Source: Sphingomonas sp. Leaf357 | Lineage (GTDB): Bacteria > Pseudomonadota > Alphaproteobacteria > Sphingomonadales > Sphingomonadaceae | NCBI RefSeq assembly: GCF_001423845.1 | Contig: NZ_LMPM01000002.1 | Location: 496,001 to 560,000 of the forward strand | Reading direction: 5' to 3' | DNA: 64,000 bases | In this document: one piece after another, positions 33,275 to 41,738 of the stretch | Position numbering within the stretch: position 1 is the first letter of the stretch | How the letters are laid out: each line of letters opens with the position of its first letter | Notes under the pieces: generated by a model | Database searches by the model: none | Told to the model about the DNA's origin: nothing | The model's input: only the letters and a program-made list of their open reading frames with translations | Translations under genes and position numbers: made by a program

Positions 33275-34435
33275 TCACGGCGTCGGACAAATGGTAGCAG
33301 CCCAAACCCCCATCATCTCGCGACGCTTCTCCAGAAAGATCGTGCGGCGATATGCAGCCACGACCTTGTCCGGGACCGCATGCGCTAGAGCCATCTCAGC
33401 GACCCCATCGGGATACGTCGTCTCTTCAGCGACCCAGTCCCGAAAGCTCGACCGAAAACCATGCACGGTCCACTTACCGCCAATCGCGGTGCGAAGAACT
33501 TTAGTCAGGGTCATGTCGCTGAGAGGTCTGTCAGACATGCCCGGAAAGATCGGCTCGCCCAGCCGACCCTTACGAAGACCTGCCGCCAACTCAAGAACTG
33601 TTAGCGCAGCCGGTGACAGCGGCACGACATGCTGCCTGCCCGCCTTCATTCGGCTCCCGGGGATAGTCCAAAGCTCATTGGCAAGGTCAATTTCGGCCCA
33701 TGTGGCCCCCCGCACCTCCCCCGATCGCGCCGCCGTCAGGATCAAGAAGCGCAGCGCTAGGCGGCCAGCGGTATCACGGTCGCCGAGCTTGGTCATGAGA
33801 TCGGCAATTTGACTAAACGGCAAGGAGGCGAAATGTGAAGCTTGGGTAGTCTGCTTTGGCAGGCCAATTCTGATTGACCGCATTGGAGCCTCGCTGGGCC
33901 GGTGCCCCTTGGCATGCCCCCAGTCTAGCACGATGCCCACCCTCTGGAGCACCCGCCGGGCAGTTTCAGGTTTGCTCTGCCAGATTGGCATCAACAGATC
34001 ACGGACGTGACCAGCGGTGACTTTATCAATAGGCATCGAGCCGATCGCGGGAAAGGCGTAGCTCTTCATCGAAGATAGCCACTGGGCCTCATGCTTGGGG
34101 TTCTTCCAGTCTGACTTTCTCTCGTCATGCACAGCCACGGCGGCCCCCTCAAAGCTTGGCAGGGCGGCCAGGATTCTCCGTGAGACGCGCTTAGCCTCCA
34201 CCGGGTCTTCACCAGCCCGAATTTGCTTTCGAGTCTCCACGGCCCTCTCACGGGCGCCTGTGAGGGTGACGTGATCCGCAGATCCTAACCCTATGTCCCT
34301 GCGCTTGCCGTTCGCTTGAACGCGTAGCTGCCACGATCGCGACCCGCTCTCCTTGACCACGAGCATCAACCCCTGACCATCCACATATCTACCCGGACCG
34401 CAGGTCTTCACTTTCAACGCTGTCAGCTTACCCAT
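33275..34435 (-). CDS. Tyrosine recombinase (DUF4102-type island integrase)
   Basis: A 386-residue integrase. The N-terminus (MGKLTALKVKTCGPGRYVDG, GLMLVVKESGSRSWQLRV) is the DUF4102 arm-binding domain of P4-type integrases. The catalytic domain shows the first Arg in LTAARSGEVRGATW, the HxxR box in VHGFRSSFRDWVAEE, the third His in ALAHAVPDKV and the nucleophilic Tyr in VAAYRRTIFLEKR. Such enzymes integrate at tRNA 3' ends. The frame is open 12 codons further upstream, but GGAG eight bases before the ATG at 34435 fixes the start. The attachment repeat lies 153 bases upstream. Confidence 0.93.
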   Translation of the reverse strand: MGKLTALKVKTCGPGRYVDGQGLMLVVKESGSRSWQLRVQANGKRRDIGLGSADHVTLTGARERAVETRKQIRAGEDPVEAKRVSRRILAALPSFEGAAVAVHDERKSDWKNPKHEAQWLSSMKSYAFPAIGSMPIDKVTAGHVRDLLMPIWQSKPETARRVLQRVGIVLDWGHAKGHRPSEAPMRSIRIGLPKQTTQASHFASLPFSQIADLMTKLGDRDTAGRLALRFLILTAARSGEVRGATWAEIDLANELWTIPGSRMKAGRQHVVPLSPAALTVLELAAGLRKGRLGEPIFPGMSDRPLSDMTLTKVLRTAIGGKWTVHGFRSSFRDWVAEETTYPDGVAEMALAHAVPDKVVAAYRRTIFLEKRREMMGVWAATICPTP

Positions 34436-34587
34436 GCCGTTCGCTCCGTACCCACACTGGACCCCACACATCTACGCGGTTCTGAACGAACCACAACGGT
34501 CACATGCGAACGTTACATGGTGATTTAGGCCGATTTTCTGGGCGACTCTGAACCTCTACGATTCAGCTGGGTCAAAGGTTGGGAGGA

Positions 34588-34601
34588 CTCCCGCTCCGCC
34601 A
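34588..34601 (+). repeat. att direct repeat, integrase side
   Basis: CTCCCGCTCCGCCA, identical to the last 14 bases of tRNA-Ser(GGA) at 18605-18618. The rest of the tRNA is not duplicated here. It marks the right end of the island. Confidence 0.88.
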
Positions 34602-34735
34602 TTACACCGTTCGCGCGCCGCGCGGCGATATCCGCGCTTTCCCGCATGCGGCGGCGGCATCCACGTTCGGTCTCGCAATCGGCATGACCTCGATCAAGCC
34701 ATGCAACCGATACCTGGCGGTTGTGTTAGAGACCG

Positions 34736-34978
34736 ATGACCCATTTCCTTTTCCATCTGCACGAATGCGGCGTCGTTACGGAGGACGAGGAAGGGCGGGA
34801 TCTGCCGGATTTCGAGAGTGCGCGTCATCACGCCGAGATCGCCGCGCGGGCGATCATCTGCGCAGAGCTCGAAGATGGCGACATCTGTCTCGGCTGCCAC
34901 ATCGAGATCGAAAATCGCGACACTGGGGAACGGCATATCGTCGCTTTCCGTGATGTCGTGCGGATCGTGGGCGAATAG
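34736..34978 (+). CDS. DUF6894-like small protein
   Basis: An 80-residue acidic protein beginning MTHFLFHLHECGVVTEDEEG, then RDLPDFESARHHAEIAARAI. It shares the F-FH...DEEG-DLPD-E-AR pattern of DUF6894 proteins with the island gene at 27287-27526. The function is unknown. It lies 134 bases outside the right end of the island and precedes a Crp/Fnr regulator on the same strand. Confidence 0.68.
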   Translation: MTHFLFHLHECGVVTEDEEGRDLPDFESARHHAEIAARAIICAELEDGDICLGCHIEIENRDTGERHIVAFRDVVRIVGE

Positions 34979-35024
34979 CCGGCAGTGAGTGGACGTTACG
35001 TTCCCAGCATCTTAGGGTCGACAC

Positions 35025-35759
35025 ATGGCTGACCCGACCAATGGACTCTCGCTCTGGCTGGATCGCCTGGTCCTGCGCTCGCCTTTGGGCGTGGAGGAGC
35101 GCGAGGCCGTGCTCGGCCTGCCCGGCAAGGTCGAGTCGATCCGGGCGAACCGGGATTTCGTCCGTCTGGGCGAGAAAGTGGACCGCTCCTGCCTGATCCT
35201 GTCGGGTATGGCGGGCCGGTTCGGTCAGGCGCGGAGCGGCGAACGGCTGACCACCGCGATCCACATATCCGGCGACATGGCCGATCTGCATTCGGCGGTG
35301 CTGCCCACCGCGGCCTCGGCGCTGCAGAGCATGGGCGAGACGGTGATCTACCGCATCCCGCATCGCGCGATCATGGAGGCTTCCGGACGCTATCCGGCGC
35401 TGGCCCAGGCCTTCTGGCGCGATTGCACGGTGGATGCCGCGATCCTGTCGCAATGGTCGCTGACCAATGCCCGTCAGACCGCGATCGGGCGGATCGCGCA
35501 TCTGCTGGCCGAATTGAGCGTGCGCTTCGGGGTCGGGCGCGGCCGCGACGACATGGAATTCGAATTCCCGCTTACTCAGATCCAGTTCGGCGACGCCACC
35601 AATCTGACGGCGGTCCATGTCAATCGCATGCTGCGCCATCTGCGCGAGGCGGGGGTGGTGGCGATCAAGGATCGTCGCGTGCGCGTGCTCGACTGGAAAC
35701 GCCTGTGCGCGGCGGCCGATTTCGATCCGACCTATCTGCATCTGCACCAGGCGGATTAG
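35025..35759 (+). CDS. Crp/Fnr-family transcriptional regulator
   Basis: A 244-residue regulator with an N-terminal cyclic-nucleotide-binding-like fold (VRLGEKVDRSCLILSGMAGR, AIHISGDMADLHSA) and a C-terminal winged HTH. The recognition helix lies in FGDATNLTAVHVNRMLRHLR, followed by GVVAIKDRRVRVLDW. No Fnr-type cysteine cluster is visible at the N-terminus, and residues for cAMP binding are not obvious, so the ligand is unknown. Many alphaproteobacterial paralogues of this type respond to stress. It lies 189 bases upstream of the glycosyltransferase operon on the same strand and could control it; no operator was identified. Confidence 0.87.
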   Translation: MADPTNGLSLWLDRLVLRSPLGVEEREAVLGLPGKVESIRANRDFVRLGEKVDRSCLILSGMAGRFGQARSGERLTTAIHISGDMADLHSAVLPTAASALQSMGETVIYRIPHRAIMEASGRYPALAQAFWRDCTVDAAILSQWSLTNARQTAIGRIAHLLAELSVRFGVGRGRDDMEFEFPLTQIQFGDATNLTAVHVNRMLRHLREAGVVAIKDRRVRVLDWKRLCAAADFDPTYLHLHQAD

Positions 35760-35948
35760 GCCCTCTGGATACCGGCCGACCAACGGACGCCGGACGCCCG
35801 CCTTGATCGACATCTATGTGAATCCTGGGTCCTTTCGCCGCCCGATGCGGTAGGACTGCAAACCGCCAAACGCGGCGGGACACGAGGACATGGTTTTCAG
35901 GCGCGACGATCGAGGCGAGAACCGGCCCGCAGACCGCGCCGCGCCGCT

Positions 35949-36956
35949 GTGACCGGCCGGACCGCCATCTGCGTACCGGTCCGCGACGAGGCGGCCCTGC
36001 TGCCGCGATTTCTCGACGCGCTCGCGGCGCAGGACCGGCAGGATTTCACCCTGTGTATCCTGTTCGACGGCTGTGCCGATGCGAGCGTAGCGATCGTGAC
36101 CGCGCGGGCCGCGAGTCTGCCCTTTGGCATCCTCACCGCCGAGGTGGCGGCCGGTGCCCCCAATGCCGGGCTCGCGCGCCGGCGGGCGATGGAACTCGGA
36201 CTTTCGGTGCTGGACGATGACGGAATGATCGTCTCCACCGATGCCGATTCGGTCCCTGCCCGCGACTGGTCGTCCGCGAACGCCGCCGCGCTCGCGGTCG
36301 CGGAGGTGGCGGCGGGCCGGATCGTGCGCGAAGGCGGCCGTCAGAACGCCGTGCAGGATCGGGTCGAGCGCTATTACGACGCCCTGTTCGCGCTGCGCCG
36401 CGCGATCGATCCCGTCGCCTGGGAAGCGCCCGAAACACACCATTATACGAGCGGTGCGAGCCTGGCGTTTCGCGCCTCCGCCTATCGCGCGCTGGGCGGT
36501 TTCGAACCGATCGCCTCGGCCGAGGATGCGCGGCTCGTCGATGCGGCCCACCATGCGGGCCTGCGGATCCGCCGCGACGCCGCCATCCGGGTCGCAACCT
36601 CCGCCCGGCGATCGGGACGCGCGATCGGGGGACTTGCCGACCATCTGCGCAAACTCGATGCCGGCGAGGCCGAAGCGACGATGGCGCATCCCGAAGATGC
36701 GGTCTGGCGCTACCAGCGGCAGGCCGCCGCGCGGGCCGCCTGGCCCGATTTCGGCGCGGGGCGCAGCACCCTGGCGGCGGCGCTCGACAGCGACCCCACT
36801 CGGGTCGAGAGGATCGCGCTGGAGGCACCGAATGCCGAGGCGTTCGCGATGCGCGTCGTGCCCGACCGGCCCGGCGGCGAACGCATCGTGACGCTCGACA
36901 CGGCGGAAGCGGCACTGGCGCGGATCTCGCGAAACGAACGGGTGCTGGCGGCATGA
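35949..36956 (+). CDS. Family 2 glycosyltransferase
   Basis: A 335-residue GT-A enzyme. The nucleotide-sugar-binding start is AICVPVRDEAALLPRFLDAL, LCILFDGCADAS follows, and the metal-binding DxD-type motif is STDADSVPARDW. A likely acceptor region is HHYTSGASLAFRASAYRALG, then EDARLVDAAHHAGLRI. No transmembrane helices are seen, so it acts in the cytoplasm. The start is a GTG with a poor ribosome-binding site, so the true start could differ slightly. Its stop overlaps the ATG of the next gene (ATGA): it leads a tightly packed operon with acyl-CoA dehydrogenase-like, PIG-L and methyltransferase genes. Confidence 0.87.
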   Translation: MTGRTAICVPVRDEAALLPRFLDALAAQDRQDFTLCILFDGCADASVAIVTARAASLPFGILTAEVAAGAPNAGLARRRAMELGLSVLDDDGMIVSTDADSVPARDWSSANAAALAVAEVAAGRIVREGGRQNAVQDRVERYYDALFALRRAIDPVAWEAPETHHYTSGASLAFRASAYRALGGFEPIASAEDARLVDAAHHAGLRIRRDAAIRVATSARRSGRAIGGLADHLRKLDAGEAEATMAHPEDAVWRYQRQAAARAAWPDFGAGRSTLAAALDSDPTRVERIALEAPNAEAFAMRVVPDRPGGERIVTLDTAEAALARISRNERVLAA

Positions 36957-37951
36957 CCCTCGAACACGTGCTGGCGGATCGGCCATCCGATGTGCAGGGC
37001 ATGCGCACGCGGCTGCGCGCCTTGCATGCGCTCCTGCCGATCCATGGCGACCCGCGAACGCCGGACGACATGTTGGCGCTGCTCCGCATGCTCTACCGCG
37101 TCGCCCGCTCGGACCTGCCGCTCGCCCGGCTGTTCGAGGGCCATGTCGATGCGCGGCAGATCGTCGCACGCTATGCCGGCACCGACATCGCGCGCGAGGT
37201 GGACGCCACCGGCGGCGTGTTCGGCGTGTGGAACGCAGCGTTGCCCGGCGAACCGCTGCGGATCGGCGCGGACGGATTGTCCGGCGGCAAGAGCTTCGCC
37301 TCCGGCGCGGGCGTGCTCGATTTCGCGCTCGCCGGTGCGGACACGGCGGAGGGCAACCGGCTCGTGCTGATCGATCTCGCCGCATCGGCCCCCGCGATCG
37401 ACCGCGACTGGTGGAAGGTCGTCGGCATGCAGCGGTCCGAAACCCATGTCGTCCGTTGGAATGGCGCTCCTGCGGGGAGCTACCGCCTGATCGGCGAGCC
37501 CGGCGATTATGCGCGCGAACCTTTCTTCAGCGGCGGCGCCTTGCGTTTCGTCGCCTGCCATGCCGGTGGCGTGGCGGCACTGTTCGATCACGTCCGCGAT
37601 CATCTCGTCGCGACGGACCGTGCCGGCGATCCGCATCAGGCCGGTCGCCTGGCGGAATTGTACGTCGCCGCGGCCTCCGCCGCCGAAACGGTGCGCACCG
37701 CGGCGGAGCGATGGCGCACGCCAGCCTTTGTCGACCATGTCGCCGCCGCGCGCATCACGGTCGCGGCCTCCGCCGAGCGCGCCATGTCGATCGCGCAGGC
37801 GGCGATCGGCGTGACCGGGCTGTTCGTCGATCATCCCTTGTCCGCCGCGCTGACCGATCTGATGGTCTATCTCCGCCAGCCGATGCCCGATGCCCAGCGC
37901 ATGCGCGTCGGCAAGGCGGCGGCGGACGGCCTGCTGGTGCCCGGCCTGTGA
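36953..37951 (+). CDS. Acyl-CoA dehydrogenase-like flavoprotein
   Basis: A 332-residue protein of the acyl-CoA dehydrogenase superfamily, shorter than the usual 380 residues. Recognisable parts are GGVFGVWNAALPGEPLRIGA, LSGGKSFASGAGVLDFALAG, DWWKVVGMQRSETHVVRW, and the C-terminal IAQAAIGVTGLFVDHPLSAA with LMVYLRQPMPD. The last resembles DszC/flavin monooxygenase-like members, not fatty-acid enzymes. The classical catalytic Glu is not evident. Its place between a glycosyltransferase and a PIG-L deacetylase suggests it modifies an intermediate of a sugar-containing product, not beta-oxidation. Substrate unknown. Confidence 0.8.
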   Translation: MTLEHVLADRPSDVQGMRTRLRALHALLPIHGDPRTPDDMLALLRMLYRVARSDLPLARLFEGHVDARQIVARYAGTDIAREVDATGGVFGVWNAALPGEPLRIGADGLSGGKSFASGAGVLDFALAGADTAEGNRLVLIDLAASAPAIDRDWWKVVGMQRSETHVVRWNGAPAGSYRLIGEPGDYAREPFFSGGALRFVACHAGGVAALFDHVRDHLVATDRAGDPHQAGRLAELYVAAASAAETVRTAAERWRTPAFVDHVAAARITVAASAERAMSIAQAAIGVTGLFVDHPLSAALTDLMVYLRQPMPDAQRMRVGKAAADGLLVPGL

Positions 37952-37961
37952 TGTCCCGACG

Positions 37962-38609
37962 ATGAAACGCCTGTCGCTCGCCGGCGTCCGCAACGCCCTA
38001 ATCGTCGCACCGCACCCCGATGACGAGACGATCGGCGCATACGGGCTGATCCGCGCGCTCAAGGCCCGGTCGGCGCGCGTCCGCATCCTCGTCGTCACCG
38101 ATGGTGCCGGATCGCATCCCGGCAGTGCGTGCTGGCCGCGCCGCCGCCTGATCGCCGAGCGGCAGCGCGAGGTGCTGGCGGCGATGCGCGGCGTTGGCGT
38201 GCCCGCCCCCGACGTGACGTTCCTCGGCCTGCCGGACGGCGGGCTTTCGGTCATGGCGAGGATGCGCGCGGTGCTCCGGCCGGCGGTGGCGCGGGTCGGC
38301 GCGTGCGACCTGATCGTCCTGCCCGCGCGGGACGACGATCATCCCGATCATCGTGCGATCGCGGTCGCGCTGGCGCGATTGCCGGCCCGCCGTCTGCACT
38401 ATCTGGTCTGGCCGAACCGGCAGGCGGCATCGCGCCGCGCCAGCCACTATCTGCGCCTCGGCGATCAGGCGGCCGCGAAGCGCGGCGCGATCACCCGCTA
38501 TCGCACCCAGATGGGCGCAATCACCGACGATCCGCACGGTTTCGCGATCTCGCGGGCCGAACTGGCCGGCTTCGCCCGCCCGGTCGAACTGTTCCGCGAG
38601 GTTCGGTGA
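37962..38609 (+). CDS. PIG-L-family N-acetyl-sugar deacetylase
   Basis: A 215-residue zinc hydrolase of the PIG-L/LmbE family. Metal-binding motifs are LIVAPHPDDETIGAYGLI (HPDDE) and LPARDDDHPDHRAIAVAL. VTFLGLPDGGLSV is also typical. Family members deacetylate N-acetylglucosaminyl groups, as in GPI anchor, mycothiol and bacillithiol synthesis. The ATG at 37962 lies 10 bases after the preceding stop. The stop overlaps the start of the methyltransferase (TGATG). In some bacteria PIG-L is fused to a NodS-like methyltransferase; here they are separate but coupled. Confidence 0.9.
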   Translation: MKRLSLAGVRNALIVAPHPDDETIGAYGLIRALKARSARVRILVVTDGAGSHPGSACWPRRRLIAERQREVLAAMRGVGVPAPDVTFLGLPDGGLSVMARMRAVLRPAVARVGACDLIVLPARDDDHPDHRAIAVALARLPARRLHYLVWPNRQAASRRASHYLRLGDQAAAKRGAITRYRTQMGAITDDPHGFAISRAELAGFARPVELFREVR

Positions 38610-39184
38610 TGAAGCCGATCGACCTGCACGGCTTCGACCGCAAATTCGCGCAGGACGACGATCCCTGGCGCACGTTCAGCAACCGCGACGAGGCGCGCAA
38701 GCGCCGCGCGATCCTGCGCGGCATCGGCCCCGCTCCGGTCGGGCGCATCCTGGAACTGGCGGCCGGCAACGGCTCGAACAGTGTCGCGCTGGCGCGCGCG
38801 GCGCTGCGGCTCGACGCTACCGAAGGGACGCGCAGCGGCACCGAATTGGTGCGCCGCGCGGTCGGCGGCGATCGCCGGGTCCGGGTCGAACGGCTGGTGC
38901 TGCCGGGGCGCTTTCCCGGCACTGCCTATGACGCGATGGTCGTCGCCGAACTGCTCTATTATCTGTCCCCGGCGGCGATGGCGAAGGTCGCGCGCGATAC
39001 CGCCGCCGCGCTGCCGCGGGGCGGCCGGCTGGTTCTGGCGCATCACCGCGTCGACTATCCCGATTTCGTCCAGCATGCCGATGGCATCCACGGCCGTTTC
39101 CTGGCCGAAACCCAGGCCCGCTGGGCACTCGCGAACGACGTGCGGACGGGCCGCTGGCGGGTGCAATCCTATGTTCGGGGATGA
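38609..39184 (+). CDS. NodS-like class I SAM-dependent methyltransferase
   Basis: A 191-residue protein. The N-terminal FDRKFAQDDDPWRTFSNRDE, followed by ARKRRAILRGI, resembles NodS-type N-methyltransferases, which act on deacetylated amino sugars. The SAM-binding motif I is RILELAAGNGSNSVALARAA; YDAMVVAELLYYLSP is motif II. Acting after the PIG-L deacetylase it could methylate the freed amine, which is inference from NodB/NodS logic. The ATG overlaps the PIG-L stop, and the 3' end overlaps the next glycosyltransferase by 14 bases. Confidence 0.85.
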   Translation: MKPIDLHGFDRKFAQDDDPWRTFSNRDEARKRRAILRGIGPAPVGRILELAAGNGSNSVALARAALRLDATEGTRSGTELVRRAVGGDRRVRVERLVLPGRFPGTAYDAMVVAELLYYLSPAAMAKVARDTAAALPRGGRLVLAHHRVDYPDFVQHADGIHGRFLAETQARWALANDVRTGRWRVQSYVRG

Positions 39185-40259
39185 ATCCCGCCCGCTCCGC
39201 GTGGCGATGCTCGCGCCAATCGCCTGGCGCACGCCGCCGCATCATTACGGGCCGTGGGAATTGGCCACCAGCCTGCTGACCGAGGCGCTGGTACGGCAAG
39301 GCGTGGACGTGACCTTGTTCGCCACGCTCGACAGCCTGACCAGCGCCACGCTCGCCGGCATCGTGCCCCGGCCATATAACGACGATCCTTCGATCGACGC
39401 CAAGCCGTGGGAAATGCGGCACGTCGCCTACCTGATGGAACGGGCGGGCGCGTTCGACATCATCCACAACCAGGCCGATCTGGTGCCGCTCGCCTTCAGC
39501 CGGATGATCGACACGCCGATCGTAACCACGCTGCACGGCATGCCGTCCGACCGCATCCTGCCGATGCTCGCCGAATATCAGCACGACGTCCATTACGTCG
39601 CGATCAGCGATACCGATCGCAGTCCCGATCTCAGCTATGCGGCGATGATTCCCCACGGCATCGATGCACAGGCCTTTCCGTTCGTGCCCGAGCCGTCGCA
39701 GGATCTGCTGTTCTTCGGGCGGATCCATCCCGACAAGGGCACCGCCACCGCGATCCGCGTCGCGAAGGCGGCCGGACGCCGGCTGCACATCGCCGGTATC
39801 GTGCAGGACCAGACCTATTTCGAGGCCGAGGTCCGGCCGTGGATCGACGGCGAGACGGTCGTCTTCTCGGGCGCGCTCGGCGGCGAAGATCGCCTGCGCG
39901 CGCTGGGATCGGCGGCGGCGCTGTTGCACCTGATCGATTTCGAGGAGCCGTTCGGCCTGTCCGTGGTCGAGGCGCTGGCCTGCGGCACGCCGGTCATCGC
40001 ATTCCGGCGCGGGTCGATGCCGGATATCGTTCGGCACGGCGAGACCGGGTTCGTGATCGATACGGCCGCGCAGGCCGTCGCCGCCGTCGCGCGGCTCGAC
40101 ACGATCGATCGCCGAGCGTGTCGCGCCGATATCGAGCGGCGCTTTTCGGTCGATCGCATGGCCGCGCAATATCACGAGCTCTACCGGGCGATCCTTGCCG
40201 CCCGGCGCGTCACGAGAACCGCGTTCGCTGGTAAGCCAGCTCTCGCGCCAGCGGCATGA
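39171..40259 (+). CDS. Family 4 glycosyltransferase
   Basis: A 362-residue GT-B retaining glycosyltransferase. The N-terminal acceptor domain begins LRVAMLAPIAWRTPPHHYGP with ELATSLLTEALVRQGVDV. The C-terminal donor domain has LLFFGRIHPDKGTATAIRVA and the E-x7-E motif in EEPFGLSVVEALACGTPV. No membrane segment is seen. It begins inside the 3' end of the methyltransferase gene and ends by overlapping the convergent gene at 40210-41727 by 50 bases. It is the last gene of the plus-strand operon. Confidence 0.9.
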   Translation: MFGDESRPLRVAMLAPIAWRTPPHHYGPWELATSLLTEALVRQGVDVTLFATLDSLTSATLAGIVPRPYNDDPSIDAKPWEMRHVAYLMERAGAFDIIHNQADLVPLAFSRMIDTPIVTTLHGMPSDRILPMLAEYQHDVHYVAISDTDRSPDLSYAAMIPHGIDAQAFPFVPEPSQDLLFFGRIHPDKGTATAIRVAKAAGRRLHIAGIVQDQTYFEAEVRPWIDGETVVFSGALGGEDRLRALGSAAALLHLIDFEEPFGLSVVEALACGTPVIAFRRGSMPDIVRHGETGFVIDTAAQAVAAVARLDTIDRRACRADIERRFSVDRMAAQYHELYRAILAARRVTRTAFAGKPALAPAA

Positions 40260-41727
40260 ACGGCAGGCGGGTGCCGCCCTCCGGCGGCGTGCGCAGCAGC
40301 CCGTTGGGGCAATCGCGATCGTCGTCCCAGCCGGGATGGTCGAGGATCGGGTACAGGCAGATCCCCGCCACCGGCACGCCCAGATCGATCGCCAGCGCCA
40401 CTTCATCGCAGATATGCGCCAGCCATTCGGGCCGCGCCTCGCCCTCGATTCCGGTCTCGGCCACGAAAATCGGGCGGCCGTAACGGGCATAGGTTTCGGC
40501 CAGCATGTGGTGGAACGCCCGGTAGAGCGGATGCCCGCGCGCGATCGGCGCGCCGCCATGGACCCACTGGTTGTTGTGGTAGAAATTGACCCCGACGATA
40601 TCGAGCAGGTCGGCCCGTCCGCCGAGTTGCGGCCAGCATCTGCCCGCGATCATGTCCCACGCCTGGAACTGCGCCTGGCGATGTCCCTCGGCCGCGGCGG
40701 CGTCATCCGGGCGGGCCGGGTCGGTGGCGATGTGGATCACGGGATCGGCATGGACGAAGCGCGCGTCCGGATCGACGCGACGGATCGCCTCCATCGCCGC
40801 GATCGCGGCCCGCACGAGCTGCACCTTCAGTTCGAATCCGCGCGCCGTCGCGAACGGATTCATGTACCCGGCATCGCCGCCACCCCAGGACAGGAACGAT
40901 ATCTCGTTGACCGGCGCATAGAGATGGCGACCCGGCAGCCGAGCGGCGATCGTGCGGGCGGCGGCTTCGGCGAAGGCGGCGAAACGGGCGACGAAATCGG
41001 GCCGCCAGACATCAACATCGTCGGGCCAGCCGTAATGCAGCAGATCCCAGATCACTTCCGTGCCGGTCGCCGCAACGCCCGCCAGCTGGTGCTCGAGGCT
41101 CGACCAGTCATAGACGCCCGGCGACCGTTCGATCAGATGCCAGCGCAGGCCATCGCGCACCGTGACGAGGCCGTGCGCCTGCAACGCTGCATAATCCGAT
41201 GCGGCCAGTGCGTCGTGGCGCGTGGCGGCGATCACGTCGATGCGGGCGCGATCGTGTCCGCGCCGGTGGGTCGAACATTCGAAGCCGCCCTGGAAGAAGC
41301 TCCCGAACAGCGCGGGCACCGCCGCCGGCAGGCGCCGCGCCGCATCGAGCACCGTCGTCGGTTCGTCCGCCAGCAGCGTTTGGAGGTCGATCGACACCGG
41401 ACGCAAATGCAATTGCTCGAGCGCGGGGGCCAGATCGGCGGTCGGCTCGCACGCGACTACGCAGTCATAACCGGGCAGGATGCCGGCCAGATACGCGACC
41501 GTGTCCTCCAGCGAGAGGCCGTAAGGCTGGGTGTCGACCTGAACCCCCGTCGCCGACATTCGCGCCAGCGCCTGGTCCGGCAGGCCGGGCAAATGCCGGC
41601 ACACGACCGCGTCGAGCCGGTAGCGTGCCGGATCGAGCGTCCGCGCCAGCCGCCTGACCTGCCATTCCGCCCCGCCCCCGCCCAGGGACGCGAACACGAA
41701 CAGGACACGTAGCGGCCGCTCCGCCAA
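40210..41727 (-). CDS. Truncated glycosyltransferase fused to a GH1-like glycosidase
   Basis: A 505-residue protein from a TTG at 41727. Residues 1-115 look like the N-terminal Rossmann half of a GT4 enzyme (LRVLFVFASLGGGGAEWQVR, YDCVVACEPTADLAPALEQL) with no donor domain. From about 140 to the end it is a GH1/clan-A (beta/alpha)8 glycosidase: FGSFFQGGFECSTHRR, then the acid/base E275 in YAPVNEISFLSW and the nucleophile E424 in FVAETGIEG. In typical GH1 enzymes these are NEP and TENG, so the family fit is loose. No signal peptide. It follows the GT-UGM gene by 11 bases, same strand. The product may trim or transfer sugars of the local glycoconjugate. Confidence 0.78.
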   Translation of the reverse strand: MAERPLRVLFVFASLGGGGAEWQVRRLARTLDPARYRLDAVVCRHLPGLPDQALARMSATGVQVDTQPYGLSLEDTVAYLAGILPGYDCVVACEPTADLAPALEQLHLRPVSIDLQTLLADEPTTVLDAARRLPAAVPALFGSFFQGGFECSTHRRGHDRARIDVIAATRHDALAASDYAALQAHGLVTVRDGLRWHLIERSPGVYDWSSLEHQLAGVAATGTEVIWDLLHYGWPDDVDVWRPDFVARFAAFAEAAARTIAARLPGRHLYAPVNEISFLSWGGGDAGYMNPFATARGFELKVQLVRAAIAAMEAIRRVDPDARFVHADPVIHIATDPARPDDAAAAEGHRQAQFQAWDMIAGRCWPQLGGRADLLDIVGVNFYHNNQWVHGGAPIARGHPLYRAFHHMLAETYARYGRPIFVAETGIEGEARPEWLAHICDEVALAIDLGVPVAGICLYPILDHPGWDDDRDCPNGLLRTPPEGGTRLPFMPLARELAYQRTRFS

Positions 41728-41738
41728 TGCCGCCCCGG

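Larger units (their letters stand above)
18605..34601. mobile_element. 16-kb integrative genomic island in tRNA-Ser(GGA)
   Basis: The 14-base tRNA 3' end (CTCCCGCTCCGCCA, 18605-18618) recurs at 34588-34601, just upstream of a tyrosine integrase that reads into the element. Between the repeats lie an integrase, an AlpA-type excisionase, an HTH regulator, umuDC with an SOS box, an SRAP gene, a PEP-CTERM gene and a restriction/STAND-ATPase operon. Two 60-base stretches counted by hand in the ATPase gene are about 53 percent GC, against about 70 percent in a purE stretch, which supports foreign origin. No conjugation, replication or capsid genes are seen, so it is not obviously self-transmissible. 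The 267 bases between the tRNA and the first gene hold nothing recognisable. Confidence 0.9.

Noticed and set aside
34561..34601. A second tRNA-Ser copy at the right end of the island
   Set aside because: Only the last 14 bases match; the T arm and the rest of the cloverleaf are absent.
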